From the NCBI GenBank assembly GCA_026421215.1, contig JAPKBN010000001.1, positions 1-64,000 on the forward strand: DNA of 64,000 nt, read 5' to 3'. Positions 7,148 to 15,171 of this stretch are shown piece after piece; within the stretch, counting starts at the first letter, position 1, and the number at the start of each line of letters is the position of its first letter. This stretch comes from Dehalococcoidia bacterium (GTDB taxonomy: Bacteria; Chloroflexota; Dehalococcoidia; Lucifugimonadales; Lucifugimonadaceae). The notes beneath the pieces were generated by a model. It worked only from the letters and a program-made list of their open reading frames with translations. It did not search any database and was not told the origin of the DNA. The translations under genes and the position numbers were made by a program.

Positions 7148-10100
7148 TTGGAAACCCTATTTGGCGTTCCGATGTTGTGGCTGTCCATTTCGCTGGCGAC
7201 GATTCTAGGGATCACCAGCCTCGTACTCATCAGTATGGCGATGCGTAACCGCATTCTCTTGAAACTCGCCCTCAGAAACATCCCGAGACGACGAGCGCAA
7301 ACCATCCTGATCGTTATCGGTTTGATGCTGTCGACAACCATAATTTCTGCCTCACTGGCTATTGGAGACACGGTCACCGGATCGATTCGCGGCGTGGCTC
7401 TGGACGCACTTGGCCACACCGACCTCAGACTCCGGACACCACTAGCCAGTGGTGATGCAGAAAGTGCCGTCTTTGCCGACGACCCGGACGGCACAGCATT
7501 TTTTGTTGATCGTTACCTGAGTTCAACAACACTTGGTTTGGCTATCAAGGTCGTCGAATCTGACGGGCGCATCGATGGCGTGATGCCCCAAATACGGGAG
7601 GTTCTGCCCGTTCTGGATATGCAATCGCAATTAACCGAATCCAGGATGACCGTGGTCGGATTTGATACGTCACGACAGCGGGGGTTCGGCGAGATCCACG
7701 ATCTCGACGGACAGATAGTCAAGCTGGATTCACTTTCGGATACCGAAGTATTTCTGAACAGAGCAGCAGCGGAAGAGCTTGATGCAGTAACAGGTGACAT
7801 GCTTCAGATTGTGTCTCCTAGTGGACATCATACCTTCACTACAAAAGCGATCGTCCGTAACAACGGGCTGGCAGCGAACGACTATCGGACGATTATGTCG
7901 CTATCTGCGATGCAGCGGATTATGGAACGCCCGGGACAGGTCAACCGGATAGATCTATCCGTAACCGGCGGAATAACGAGCGGGGTGGATCTTGCCGGAC
8001 AGGCGGCGAAGGATCTACGGGTTCAGTTGACAGATCCCTTGGTCGCACAACAGTTATTCGATGTCCTGCGTTCCCCGACCGTGATCCAGACGCTGACCGC
8101 CTACGCAAACGATACCGGCAGCGGGGACCTTTCTCCCGGAGATGCCGCCAAAATACTTTCGCTTATCGACGAACTTGTTCCTGGCGACACACATACTGCC
8201 CGCCATGCGTCGCGCATCGGGGCCATCCTCGCTTCGTTGTCAAACGACGACACAGTCGAACATTTCATAGCGGCGCTCGGTGAGAAGGTAGTTACGGCAT
8301 CTTCGATCGCCAACGGAGATGCATCTCCCGATACGCCTGAACAAATTTTAGATGCCTTGACCAGGCCGAACGACGGGCTGGCAAGCATCAGCCCACTTGT
8401 AGATGCACTCTCTCAACTTAACGCCGGAGACGATATCTCCCGATACATTGAGGCGAACTCAGTCGAAATTCCTACGGCAACGGTATCGCTGCTTAAAATT
8501 GCAGGAGAAGCGCTGTCGCCTCAGCCATCGTTTACGACATCGCCTGATGCCATTGTGACGGACGAATTTAGGATGCTCGCTGGAGACTCCGAACTTGCGG
8601 CACACATCCTTGCAGCTCTCGACTCGGTTAACAGTTCTGGCCGGCCGGGCCTCGCCCTAGCTGTCACCGCGCTGTTTTCTACTCTTCAGATACTGTCCGT
8701 CGATGAGTTAAAGGGCGATAGCCTTGAGCTGGCAGAATTAGTCGGGAACATCTTCCTGACCTTTTTTACCATCTTTGGTAGCTTTTCGATAATCGTCGGA
8801 TTGCTTCTAATCTTCCTGGTGTTCGTAATGCTGGCGGCCGCGAGATCAACCGAGATGGGGATCGCTCGTGCAGTAGGCGCGAAGCGCCGCCACCTCATCC
8901 AGATGTTCACTTACGAAGGTTTTGCTTACGCGCTTGGCGCCGCTCTGATTGGCACGGTCCTTGGAATCCTTGCGAGTCTTGTCCTTGTGAAGATGTTGGC
9001 CGGAGCTATCGGTGACGAAGAAGATACCGCTTTCGCCTTCAAGTACTCTTTCACACTTACTTCTGTCGTGGCCGCGTTTTCTGCCGGAATGTTACTCACG
9101 CTGATGACAGTGGCTATCTCTGCTTATCGAGTCAGTCGTCTCAACATCGTGGTAGCCATCCGAGATCTTCCTCAGGAGTTCGTAACTTCGGATACACCAC
9201 CGCTTAAAACGCGATTGTTGCAGCTAGCCCAGTCAATTCTCGGTCCGTTCTATCAAGCCTTCAGGGCGCTAAGTGCGGGCAGGCGCGGGGAGGGCGCATT
9301 CCTCCCGCTGGTGCTAGTGATCATTCTCTTCATCCCCCCGGTTTGGGGATTCAGAATTGTGTGGGCAGTATTCAAAGTCTTCCAGCCATATCTTGCTATC
9401 GGTTGGCCGTTGATTGTCATCGGTGCGGCGATGGCAGGACTCGGATTGGCGACCAATCTGGCGGCGTTCTGGAGCCTGGGTATCAGCCTGATGTTAGTTG
9501 GGATCGGGCTATTTCTTCGCGGAATGCTTCGACGATCTGGCATCCGGGAGTCTGCTGCTGATCGATCTTCCTACACCTTCATTGGAGCGACCGTTCTCGT
9601 GTTCTGGGCATTGCCCTTTGACGCGCTTGAGTTCATCACAGGAACCCTTGATAGCAATTTCGAAATGTTCATCCTCTCCGGAACCTGGATGGTGGCATCC
9701 GCCGTATGGCTTGTGATGTACAACGCCGATCTGATCACGCGTGGGCTAGAAGCTTTGTTTAGTGGTTCACCGCTTATCAAAGCTGTCCTAAAACCCGCGA
9801 TCGCATATCCGATGACGTCGAAGTTCCGTACAGGACTCACATTGGCGATGTTCTCGTTGGTCATATTCACGATGATGGTATTCGCCATACTGAACAGCAT
9901 CGGGAGCGATCTCGACGAAACCCCCGATCGGGTGACCGGCGGTTTCGATATCAGGGCCGAAACCAGCATCAATCTGCCTGTGGCAGATATCGGGGCGGTG
10001 ATTTCAAATTCAGAGAACCTGAACGCATCTGACTTCGACTTGATTGTCGGGCACACGGACATCCCTGCGCAGGCGCGCCAAAAAGGGGCCAAGGAACAAA

Positions 10101-11089
10101 GATTCTTAGGACTGGGCGTCCGTGGAGCAGAACAGATATACCTGGAAGAGACCCTGCTCGAGATCACCCATTTCGATCCAATTTACCTGCCGACCAGTAC
10201 TCTTCTAGACAATCCCACCGCTGTTTCTGAGGCCATTTGGGATGCGTTGGCGAATGATCCGACACTGGCCGTAGTTAGCGGTGACATGCTGCAGTCGAGC
10301 GGCGGGCCTCCCATATTTGGTAAGGCGGAATTCTCTGTGGAGGGACTGTCCCAAGATGAGATCGGTCCCATCACCGCATTTGAAATAGAGATACGCCAAG
10401 CCCAAGGTAGAGGTGCAGCTTCAACGCGAACGGTGATCGGGGCTATAGATCAGTTTGCCGAGACCTCTGAATCCGACGGCGGACCAATGGCACTCCTAAT
10501 CACACGTGATGACCTGTTCACCGAACTGTCTGGAAATTCATTGCCCTTCACTACGTTCAGGATTCGCCTTGGGGAAGAGGTCGATGCTGGGCGCGTTGCA
10601 GCAGCGATGGAAACGGTCTTTCTGGATAACAGTATGAAAGCCATAGATACACTCGATGAGATCAAAACAGGGATCGCGCAGAACAATGCGTTTAACAAGT
10701 TGTTCCAAGGTTTCATGGGACTGGGCCTAGTGGTTGGGGTCGCCTCCCTAGGGGTCCTGTCGTTCAGGGCTGTCGTAGAGCGCAGGCATGCCATCGGGAT
10801 GATGCGAGCGATTGGTTACAAGAGCCGGATGATCCAGATCCAGTTCCTGTTGGAGTCGATCTTCGTCACAGTGCTTGGGTCAGCGCTTGGTTTAGGCCTT
10901 GGCGCGCTCATCAGCTGGAACATCATCAATGAGATCAGTAACAGCAGGACCGAAATCACGTTCGACATCCCCTGGCTGACGGTCATGACCATCGTAGGGA
11001 TCGTTGTTGCAGCGTCGTTACTAGCAACCTTCATACCGGCGCGGCAGGCAGCACACATCCACCCTTCAGAAGCACTCAGATACGAGTAG
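7148..11089 (+). CDS. Very large duplicated FtsX/MacB-type permease
   Basis: 1313 residues, about three times a typical MacB-type permease. Layout: N-terminal helices (about 5-75), a long extracytoplasmic region to about 530 with a probable all-alpha insert near 300-500, a first FtsX three-helix core (about 533-667) containing TEMGIARAVGAKRRHL, a helical spacer bundle (about 714-854), another long helix near 892-916, a second extracytoplasmic domain, and a second FtsX core (about 1187-1310) with RRHAIGMMRAIGYKSRM and the closing IHPSEALRYE. The two cores are each preceded by an extracytoplasmic domain, so the protein is an internal duplication giving both half-transporters in one chain. Start is TTG after AGGAGA, with 11 bases between. 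Likely substrate: a lipid, lipoprotein or peptide; unknown. Confidence 0.88.
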   Translation: METLFGVPMLWLSISLATILGITSLVLISMAMRNRILLKLALRNIPRRRAQTILIVIGLMLSTTIISASLAIGDTVTGSIRGVALDALGHTDLRLRTPLASGDAESAVFADDPDGTAFFVDRYLSSTTLGLAIKVVESDGRIDGVMPQIREVLPVLDMQSQLTESRMTVVGFDTSRQRGFGEIHDLDGQIVKLDSLSDTEVFLNRAAAEELDAVTGDMLQIVSPSGHHTFTTKAIVRNNGLAANDYRTIMSLSAMQRIMERPGQVNRIDLSVTGGITSGVDLAGQAAKDLRVQLTDPLVAQQLFDVLRSPTVIQTLTAYANDTGSGDLSPGDAAKILSLIDELVPGDTHTARHASRIGAILASLSNDDTVEHFIAALGEKVVTASSIANGDASPDTPEQILDALTRPNDGLASISPLVDALSQLNAGDDISRYIEANSVEIPTATVSLLKIAGEALSPQPSFTTSPDAIVTDEFRMLAGDSELAAHILAALDSVNSSGRPGLALAVTALFSTLQILSVDELKGDSLELAELVGNIFLTFFTIFGSFSIIVGLLLIFLVFVMLAAARSTEMGIARAVGAKRRHLIQMFTYEGFAYALGAALIGTVLGILASLVLVKMLAGAIGDEEDTAFAFKYSFTLTSVVAAFSAGMLLTLMTVAISAYRVSRLNIVVAIRDLPQEFVTSDTPPLKTRLLQLAQSILGPFYQAFRALSAGRRGEGAFLPLVLVIILFIPPVWGFRIVWAVFKVFQPYLAIGWPLIVIGAAMAGLGLATNLAAFWSLGISLMLVGIGLFLRGMLRRSGIRESAADRSSYTFIGATVLVFWALPFDALEFITGTLDSNFEMFILSGTWMVASAVWLVMYNADLITRGLEALFSGSPLIKAVLKPAIAYPMTSKFRTGLTLAMFSLVIFTMMVFAILNSIGSDLDETPDRVTGGFDIRAETSINLPVADIGAVISNSENLNASDFDLIVGHTDIPAQARQKGAKEQRFLGLGVRGAEQIYLEETLLEITHFDPIYLPTSTLLDNPTAVSEAIWDALANDPTLAVVSGDMLQSSGGPPIFGKAEFSVEGLSQDEIGPITAFEIEIRQAQGRGAASTRTVIGAIDQFAETSESDGGPMALLITRDDLFTELSGNSLPFTTFRIRLGEEVDAGRVAAAMETVFLDNSMKAIDTLDEIKTGIAQNNAFNKLFQGFMGLGLVVGVASLGVLSFRAVVERRHAIGMMRAIGYKSRMIQIQFLLESIFVTVLGSALGLGLGALISWNIINEISNSRTEITFDIPWLTVMTIVGIVVAASLLATFIPARQAAHIHPSEALRYE

Positions 11090-11092
11090 TTA

Positions 11093-11809
11093 CTAAAGGC
11101 CGCCTGGCCTGATGTCCGGCCTGACGATACCGGTAGACCCCAGCATTCGGCGCGCCTGCGCAAGACTATCCGGCGTGTCGATATCAAACAGGCTGCGGCC
11201 GTCTGGATCGAACGATTCAAGTTCGGCGTCTTCCATCACGTGCACGCCCGGATCTCCCGTCGCTATGGCGGAATTCACGAGGTCATATATCGATCTCCCG
11301 CCGGCGTCCAGTGCTGACGAAATCGTCGGCAACCACGCCTTAGGCGAATAAACGGCGTGCAGCGGCTCGAGCCGACCGGCCTTTGAGGGAACGACGGTAT
11401 CAAACGGGCCTCTGATGGCGACACCTGCCATTCCCATGATCAGGTCCGCCGACAGAAATGGGTGATCAGCGGCCACGAGAAATGCCTGAGGAGTGCCCGT
11501 CGCCTTCAGGCCAACTTCAATCCCGGCAAGTGGCCCGGCATCAAACAATCGATCTGCGACAACATGCATGCCAAGCGCCAGCCCTGTGTCAGGCGTGGCA
11601 TCGTCCTGGTCCGCTGCGACCACGAGTACGATCTCATTGCAAACTCGGTCGAGTGCCTCTTTGATTCGAGCCAGTAACAGCTTGCCTCCCAGAACGACAA
11701 GCGGCTTGGGGCGGCCCATTCTGGACGACGATCCGCCAGCCAGTACGACGCCGGTCAGCCCCGTATCGGGTCGGTTCCCCGAACCTTGCTGTTGCGAACG
11801 CGTTGCCAC
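11093..11809 (-). CDS. mobA: MobA-like molybdenum cofactor guanylyltransferase
   Basis: A nucleotidyltransferase with VVLAGGSSSRMGRPKPL, the MobA/MocA GTP-binding signature, followed by DAGPLAGI, VAADHPFLS (the metal Asp) and a C-terminal FDIDTPDSL. MobA joins GMP to molybdopterin to give the bis-MGD cofactor; MocA-type CMP transfer is the alternative. The frame extends upstream to ATG 11911 inside the preceding gene, but I prefer GTG at 11809: it follows the DUF3179 stop by one base, has GGGAAG about six bases before it, and places the GTP-binding loop at the usual distance from the N-terminus (239 codons including the stop). A MOSC protein near 41 kb is the only other molybdenum-linked gene seen. 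Confidence 0.82.
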   Translation of the reverse strand: MATRSQQQGSGNRPDTGLTGVVLAGGSSSRMGRPKPLVVLGGKLLLARIKEALDRVCNEIVLVVAADQDDATPDTGLALGMHVVADRLFDAGPLAGIEVGLKATGTPQAFLVAADHPFLSADLIMGMAGVAIRGPFDTVVPSKAGRLEPLHAVYSPKAWLPTISSALDAGGRSIYDLVNSAIATGDPGVHVMEDAELESFDPDGRSLFDIDTPDSLAQARRMLGSTGIVRPDIRPGGL

Positions 11810-11810
11810 G

Positions 11811-13214
11811 CTACTTCCCGTCGTTCTCAGGCTTTTTGGAATCCGGCATAAGACCGCTGAGGTCTGGTCTCGGGGGCAGACGGGTAGACGGGTGGAAGTT
11901 GGTCCACGCAAACCAGAACGACAGTCCGGCTACCACCGGTTCAAGCTGCTCGCCTTTGAGCTCGCCCTCGACACACATACCGTTCGTTGCGTGCCAACGG
12001 CTTTCGGTCTCAATGTCATAAATCATCATCGGCTCGTATTCGAGATCCTCCTCATCTTCCCAGTCATCGCCATCCGACTCATCCTCATCGACGATGTCGT
12101 CTATCGCGTCCCCAAGTACGTCGTTTGACTCGTCTTTTTCCTCATCTTCGTCATCGTCCCACTCCTCTGTTTCAAACGTCAGCGTCTGGCCGTTTGAGAT
12201 CTGTGCGTGGAACGCCACCACAGAAGCGCTGCCCTGCTCGTACAAGACCACGAGGGGTGTCCCTCCGACGGTCTCATTGACGACCGGCTCGATCTGGAGC
12301 CATGACATCGGAAATGCGCAAGCATCGCCCTCGATATCCACCCCGGCGACGATCTCTTTCGCGGGCCACCGTGCATCACGATGCGGGGCCCGATGCATGC
12401 CGGCACGCCCACCGGCGTAGTAATTGTCAAACAGATCTTGCGTTGGGGCGACACTATCTCTAATCACATCAGATTCGGGGTAAGCATTGAGCCACGCCCC
12501 AAGCGTCGTGTTGAGCGATGGGATCTCGGGCAAACGGGTTCCTGCGTCGGGGCCTTCCAGTGGAGCGCCGTGGTACTGGATCCAGCGCACCCCGGACCTA
12601 ACGTCATACATAACGGGCGAGTTAATAAGAACTCGTCCGGTAAATCCGAACTGCGGCACAAAATGCATCTCGGAATCCGACGAAACCAGAAATACCCGTG
12701 CGGTGTAGCAAAAGGGCGACCAGGTGACAGCCAGTGGCGCGTCGCCAACGAGGTCGTGGACCACTTCTCTGTAGCTTAGAGTCGCGAGCGGGTAGGCCCG
12801 GACCTGGCCCTCGTGAACGATTCCGATCACGCGCGTCAGGGGGGTGTAGTATTCAAGCGCCTCGTCACCGGTCATCGTCTCGGGGTTATGCAGGGGCTGG
12901 ACACGATCGGTCTTCAGAACCGGTCGGACCTTCTGGCGGACCTCCACCCGTTTGCCGTCTCGGTCGACAAATACAGACAGGCGATCTGCATAGAAACCTC
13001 GTCGCGCCAGAATCAAGGTCACGACCAGAGCGATGTACGTCGACATACCGGCGCCACCGAGTGTCACGTTCTCGAAGCCGCCGGAGATCAGGGTCAAAAG
13101 CGCCACCGCTATGAAAATACCGCCGATTATCGCTCGTCTACGTGGGTCCAAATTGCGGTCCCAGAACTGGCGGATCGAATTGAGTCGACTGCCGGTCGTT
13201 TCACCTTGGGCCAA
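11811..13214 (-). CDS. DUF3179 domain protein with membrane anchor and acidic linker
   Basis: A 467-residue protein with two N-terminal hydrophobic segments (about 27-45 and 55-70) and a DUF3179 domain recognised by RVIGIVHEGQVRAYP, REVVHDLVGDAPLAVTW and the Cys in SPFCYTARVF. The domain has no assigned biochemical role. Residues about 347-395 are almost entirely Asp and Glu, a low-complexity insert inside the domain's C-terminal half, after which conserved-looking sequence resumes (YDIETESRWHATNG). The start is TTG, supported by GGAGGT four bases upstream. It is the upstream partner of mobA, with a one-base gap to the preferred mobA start, so they are probably cotranscribed. Confidence 0.8.
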   Translation of the reverse strand: MAQGETTGSRLNSIRQFWDRNLDPRRRAIIGGIFIAVALLTLISGGFENVTLGGAGMSTYIALVVTLILARRGFYADRLSVFVDRDGKRVEVRQKVRPVLKTDRVQPLHNPETMTGDEALEYYTPLTRVIGIVHEGQVRAYPLATLSYREVVHDLVGDAPLAVTWSPFCYTARVFLVSSDSEMHFVPQFGFTGRVLINSPVMYDVRSGVRWIQYHGAPLEGPDAGTRLPEIPSLNTTLGAWLNAYPESDVIRDSVAPTQDLFDNYYAGGRAGMHRAPHRDARWPAKEIVAGVDIEGDACAFPMSWLQIEPVVNETVGGTPLVVLYEQGSASVVAFHAQISNGQTLTFETEEWDDDEDEEKDESNDVLGDAIDDIVDEDESDGDDWEDEEDLEYEPMMIYDIETESRWHATNGMCVEGELKGEQLEPVVAGLSFWFAWTNFHPSTRLPPRPDLSGLMPDSKKPENDGK

Positions 13215-13370
13215 CGGGACCTCCGGGATGTGAATGATCGCCGACCGAGGTTCAACGTGTTTGTAGTGTCCGGGTCGGCGTAAATATGAGGGGGGGAGTT
13301 TAGCAAACGGGTCTACGGGAAGAGTGCCGATTGCACCCGTATATAAAGAGCCAGATCACGGGATCTCCCT

Positions 13371-13379
13371 TGCTATACT
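13371..13379 (+). promoter_or_regulatory. Extended -10 promoter for the rraA leader
   Basis: TGCTATACT is an extended -10 element (TGn plus TATACT at 13374-13379). No good -35 stands 16-18 bases upstream; TTGCAC at 13331 is too distant. The start of transcription would fall near 13386, about 180 bases before rraA. Confidence 0.5.
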
Positions 13380-13408
13380 CCCGTTCTTCGCGAATTGAGG
13401 AGGTCTCC

Positions 13409-13552
13409 TTGCCGTCATTTAGATATTTGCACGGTAGACGGGACTGCTGGGTCTCTCTCACTGGTACGACCGGGAACCATGTTCCGGGTCATCGCTTGAT
13501 TTATTCAAGGTCGAATCCCGGCCTTGTGAGTCAGCCCAGGTCACGAAAATAA
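13409..13552 (+). CDS. Possible 47-residue leader ORF upstream of rraA
   Basis: TTG at 13409 is preceded by a perfect GGAGGT with a four-base gap, the same layout as the DUF3179 gene start. The frame runs 47 codons to TAA, 14 bases before the rraA start. The peptide is basic and unlike any family I know. Within it the RNA can fold into a nine-pair hairpin with one G-G mismatch (13468-13490). It could be a translated leader that regulates rraA, or a chance frame after a good SD. Confidence 0.35.
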   Translation: MPSFRYLHGRRDCWVSLTGTTGNHVPGHRLIYSRSNPGLVSQPRSRK

Positions 13553-13566
13553 GTATTGGAGCAAAT

Positions 13567-14307
13567 GTGAGCAAACCCACCGCACATGTCTCGGACGAAC
13601 TGCTCTCACAGATATTCGAGGTGTCGAACGCAACGGTCCTATCGGCGCTTCGACAGCGCGGCTATCACAAGGTGTATATGGAGGGCGTAAAGCCGCTCGC
13701 AACGGGCCGACGACTTTGCGCCCGTGCGATTACGTTGCGCAGCCTCCCGGTGCGGCCGGACCTTGCCGAACGAATCGCCACGGGAGAGCACGGCGACGGC
13801 TTCAACAACACGCCTCGCTGGCAGGCGGTCGACAGCGTCGGCCCAGGGTATGCGCTTGTCATCGACGCCATGCGCCGCTCGAACGTATCGACGGGCGGCG
13901 ATGTCGTCTTCTCACGAATACTGACCCGAAAGGGCGATGGAATCGTGACGGACGGAGCCATCCGCGACGGCGCAGCAGTGGCCGAATACGGCTTCCCGGT
14001 TTACGCCGGGGGATCGACCTCGATCGTTGGCGAGGACCATATCCTGCCCTACTCGGTGAACGAACCGGTCCAGTGCGGCGGCGTCCTCGTGTGGCCGGGC
14101 GACATCATCATGGGCGACGACGATGGCGTAGTGGTTCTGCCGTCGCAGCTGGCGGAGGAAATCCTACCGTGGGCGATAGAGCACGATGAGATGGAACAGG
14201 CTGTGTTGGAGCACTCGATACGCACGGGCGAGTCTCCGGCTCCGTACTACCCGTTCAACGAAGAGACCAAGAAGTTGTGGGAGAAGTGGAAGGCGGATCG
14301 AGCGTAA
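13567..14307 (+). CDS. RraA-like protein / 4-hydroxy-4-methyl-2-oxoglutarate aldolase family
   Basis: 246 residues of the RraA/HMG-aldolase fold. Signatures: VSDELLSQIFEVSNATVLSA at the N-terminus, GDGIVTDGAIRDGAAV (substrate Arg and metal Asp) and VWPGDIIMGDDDGVVVLP. Class II members are divalent-metal pyruvate aldolases cleaving 4-hydroxy-4-methyl-2-oxoglutarate or oxaloacetate; true RraA inhibits RNase E. The longer C-terminus and the catabolic neighbourhood favour an aldolase or decarboxylase. Start is GTG 13567 with GGAG five bases upstream; the ATG two bases earlier is followed at once by a stop. Its TAA overlaps the ATG of a truncated downstream gene, so an original operon has been damaged. 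Confidence 0.82.
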   Translation: MSKPTAHVSDELLSQIFEVSNATVLSALRQRGYHKVYMEGVKPLATGRRLCARAITLRSLPVRPDLAERIATGEHGDGFNNTPRWQAVDSVGPGYALVIDAMRRSNVSTGGDVVFSRILTRKGDGIVTDGAIRDGAAVAEYGFPVYAGGSTSIVGEDHILPYSVNEPVQCGGVLVWPGDIIMGDDDGVVVLPSQLAEEILPWAIEHDEMEQAVLEHSIRTGESPAPYYPFNEETKKLWEKWKADRA

Positions 14308-14402
14308 TGCCGGAAGGTACGGGCCGTAGGATCACGATCCCGGCGGGAGATGTGACGATCGATGGGCATCTCAACGATCCACCAACGGCGGACCTCGAGT
14401 AA
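14307..14402 (+). pseudogene. Truncated cyclophilin-like (PF04126-type) gene start
   Basis: The ATG overlaps the rraA stop (TAATG) and the frame runs 31 codons. The peptide contains RRITIPAGDVTIDGHLND followed by PPTADL, resembling the first strands of the small cyclophilin-like family (about 120 residues), which starts with a similar beta hairpin and an L-N-D-x-P-T-A motif. It then stops at TAA, and the remaining three quarters of the domain cannot be found downstream in any frame. The break coincides with a tRNA-like fragment, suggesting loss by insertion or deletion. Family assignment is from memory and should be tested. Confidence 0.5.
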
Positions 14403-14404
14403 GA

Positions 14405-14431
14405 GACGGCGTAGCTCAGTCAGGCCAGAAG
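14405..14431 (+). other. tRNA 5'-half-like fragment
   Basis: GACGGCG, then TA, GCTC, an AG-rich loop with GG and then AGAAGC reproduces the acceptor, position 8-9, D-stem and D-loop order of a tRNA. No anticodon arm, T arm or 3' acceptor strand follows. It begins two bases after the premature stop of the truncated gene. Possibly a scar of a lost element or a degraded tRNA copy. Confidence 0.4.
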
Positions 14432-14483
14432 CCCTGAAAGGGCAGTTATCTACAGAACCATCTATTCACTTTGTAGTCTGCGG

Positions 14484-14512
14484 ATGTGGGGGCGCATGGC
14501 AACACACCCAAT
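14484..14512. repeat. Degenerate copy of dispersed hairpin repeat, family 1
   Basis: Begins with ATGTGGGGGCG (14484-14494), identical to the start of the intact copy at 50528-50538. The second arm has decayed, keeping only CACCC. Confidence 0.4.
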
Positions 14513-14578
14513 TTTCTCCTTCAACCACGCTCCAGACGATACATGGGTGTGGCCAGCGGCGATCACACCCTCACACGG

Positions 14579-14603
14579 TAGGAGCGAATGGCTATCCGCC
14601 TAA
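14579..14603. repeat. Degenerate copy of dispersed hairpin repeat, family 1
   Basis: TAGGAGCGAATGGCTATCCG followed by CCTAA, aligned to the intact copy at 50531-50556 with a few substitutions in the first arm and one base lost in the second. Confidence 0.45.
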
Positions 14604-14776
14604 CCTGCCCTCCTCAACAATCCATGTTTAGGCCCTCGAAGCATAAAACGTGCGATAACGTGCCCCCCCATCCTCTTGAGGGAGACGATCGAGGTGAGGG
14701 GTCACGTCCCCAGTGCAACGCAAATTAGTCGTCTGCTATCACACTCGTCCCGATACGGCATAATGCGGGCGACCGG

Positions 14777-14806
14777 TTACTGTCCGAAAACGTGAGTCAA
14801 AATAAT
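14777..14806 (+). promoter_or_regulatory. Candidate promoter of the Lrp-domain gene
   Basis: TTACTG (14777-14782) and AATAAT (14801-14806) are separated by 18 bases. Transcription would begin inside the first of the two palindromes described next. Confidence 0.35.
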
Positions 14807-14808
14807 GT

Positions 14809-14856
14809 CCAGCCTCGGGCTGGCGAGAATCTCAATAAGGCCCAGCCGTCGGCTGG
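14809..14856 (+). promoter_or_regulatory. Twin CCAGCC-N3-GGCTGG palindromes before the Lrp-domain gene
   Basis: Two identical-arm palindromes: 14809-14823 (loop TCG) and 14842-14856 (loop GTC), centres 33 bases apart, the second ending five bases before the ATG. They could be tandem operators or paired RNA hairpins controlling translation. Confidence 0.55.
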
Positions 14857-14861
14857 CGTTA

Positions 14862-15104
14862 ATGGCCACAAAAATCCGAGCATACCTCTTGATCGAAGCA
14901 GCGGCAGGCGTTGGCAACAACGTGCTGGAAGCGTTGCGAGCGATGCCAGAAACCGTGCAGGCCGACCGCGTTACGGGTCCGTACGATGTGATCGTGATCA
15001 TAGAAACCGAGTCCATGGACGCCATAAGCTCTGTCCTGCATGACCGAATTCATCCGATTAACGGCATCACTCGTACGATGAGTTGCCTCAGGTTCGAGAC
15101 GTAG
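14862..15104 (+). CDS. Stand-alone Lrp/AsnC effector-binding (RAM) domain protein
   Basis: 80 residues starting MATKIRAYLLIEAAAG, matching the C-terminal alpha/beta RAM domain of Lrp/AsnC regulators, with GPYDVIVIIE and a family-like G-I-T-R-T-M-S-C end. There is no helix-turn-helix, so it cannot bind DNA on its own; such stand-alone domains bind amino acids or other small ligands as oligomers. I choose the ATG at 14862 because an upstream extension to 14805 runs through the palindromes and carries no domain sequence. Regulation through the twin palindromes is likely but unproven. Confidence 0.82.
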   Translation: MATKIRAYLLIEAAAGVGNNVLEALRAMPETVQADRVTGPYDVIVIIETESMDAISSVLHDRIHPINGITRTMSCLRFET

Positions 15105-15171
15105 CCGGGTTGGCCGAACTGTCGATGCCACGATCCCAGCACGCCTGCTCACACAAGCGTAGTGACGACTA

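Larger units (their letters stand above)
14432..14776. other. Repeat-bearing noncoding spacer
   Basis: No gene seen. It holds two degenerate copies of the dispersed GGGGCG hairpin family (14484-14512 and 14579-14603), plus a 7-bp inverted repeat GGGTGTG/CACACCC (14545-14551 and 14564-14570). Confidence 0.5.

Noticed and set aside
15105-15171. Possible fluoride riboswitch before crcB
   Set aside because: The gap is only 67 bases and I see neither the conserved pseudoknot pairing nor the expected motif.
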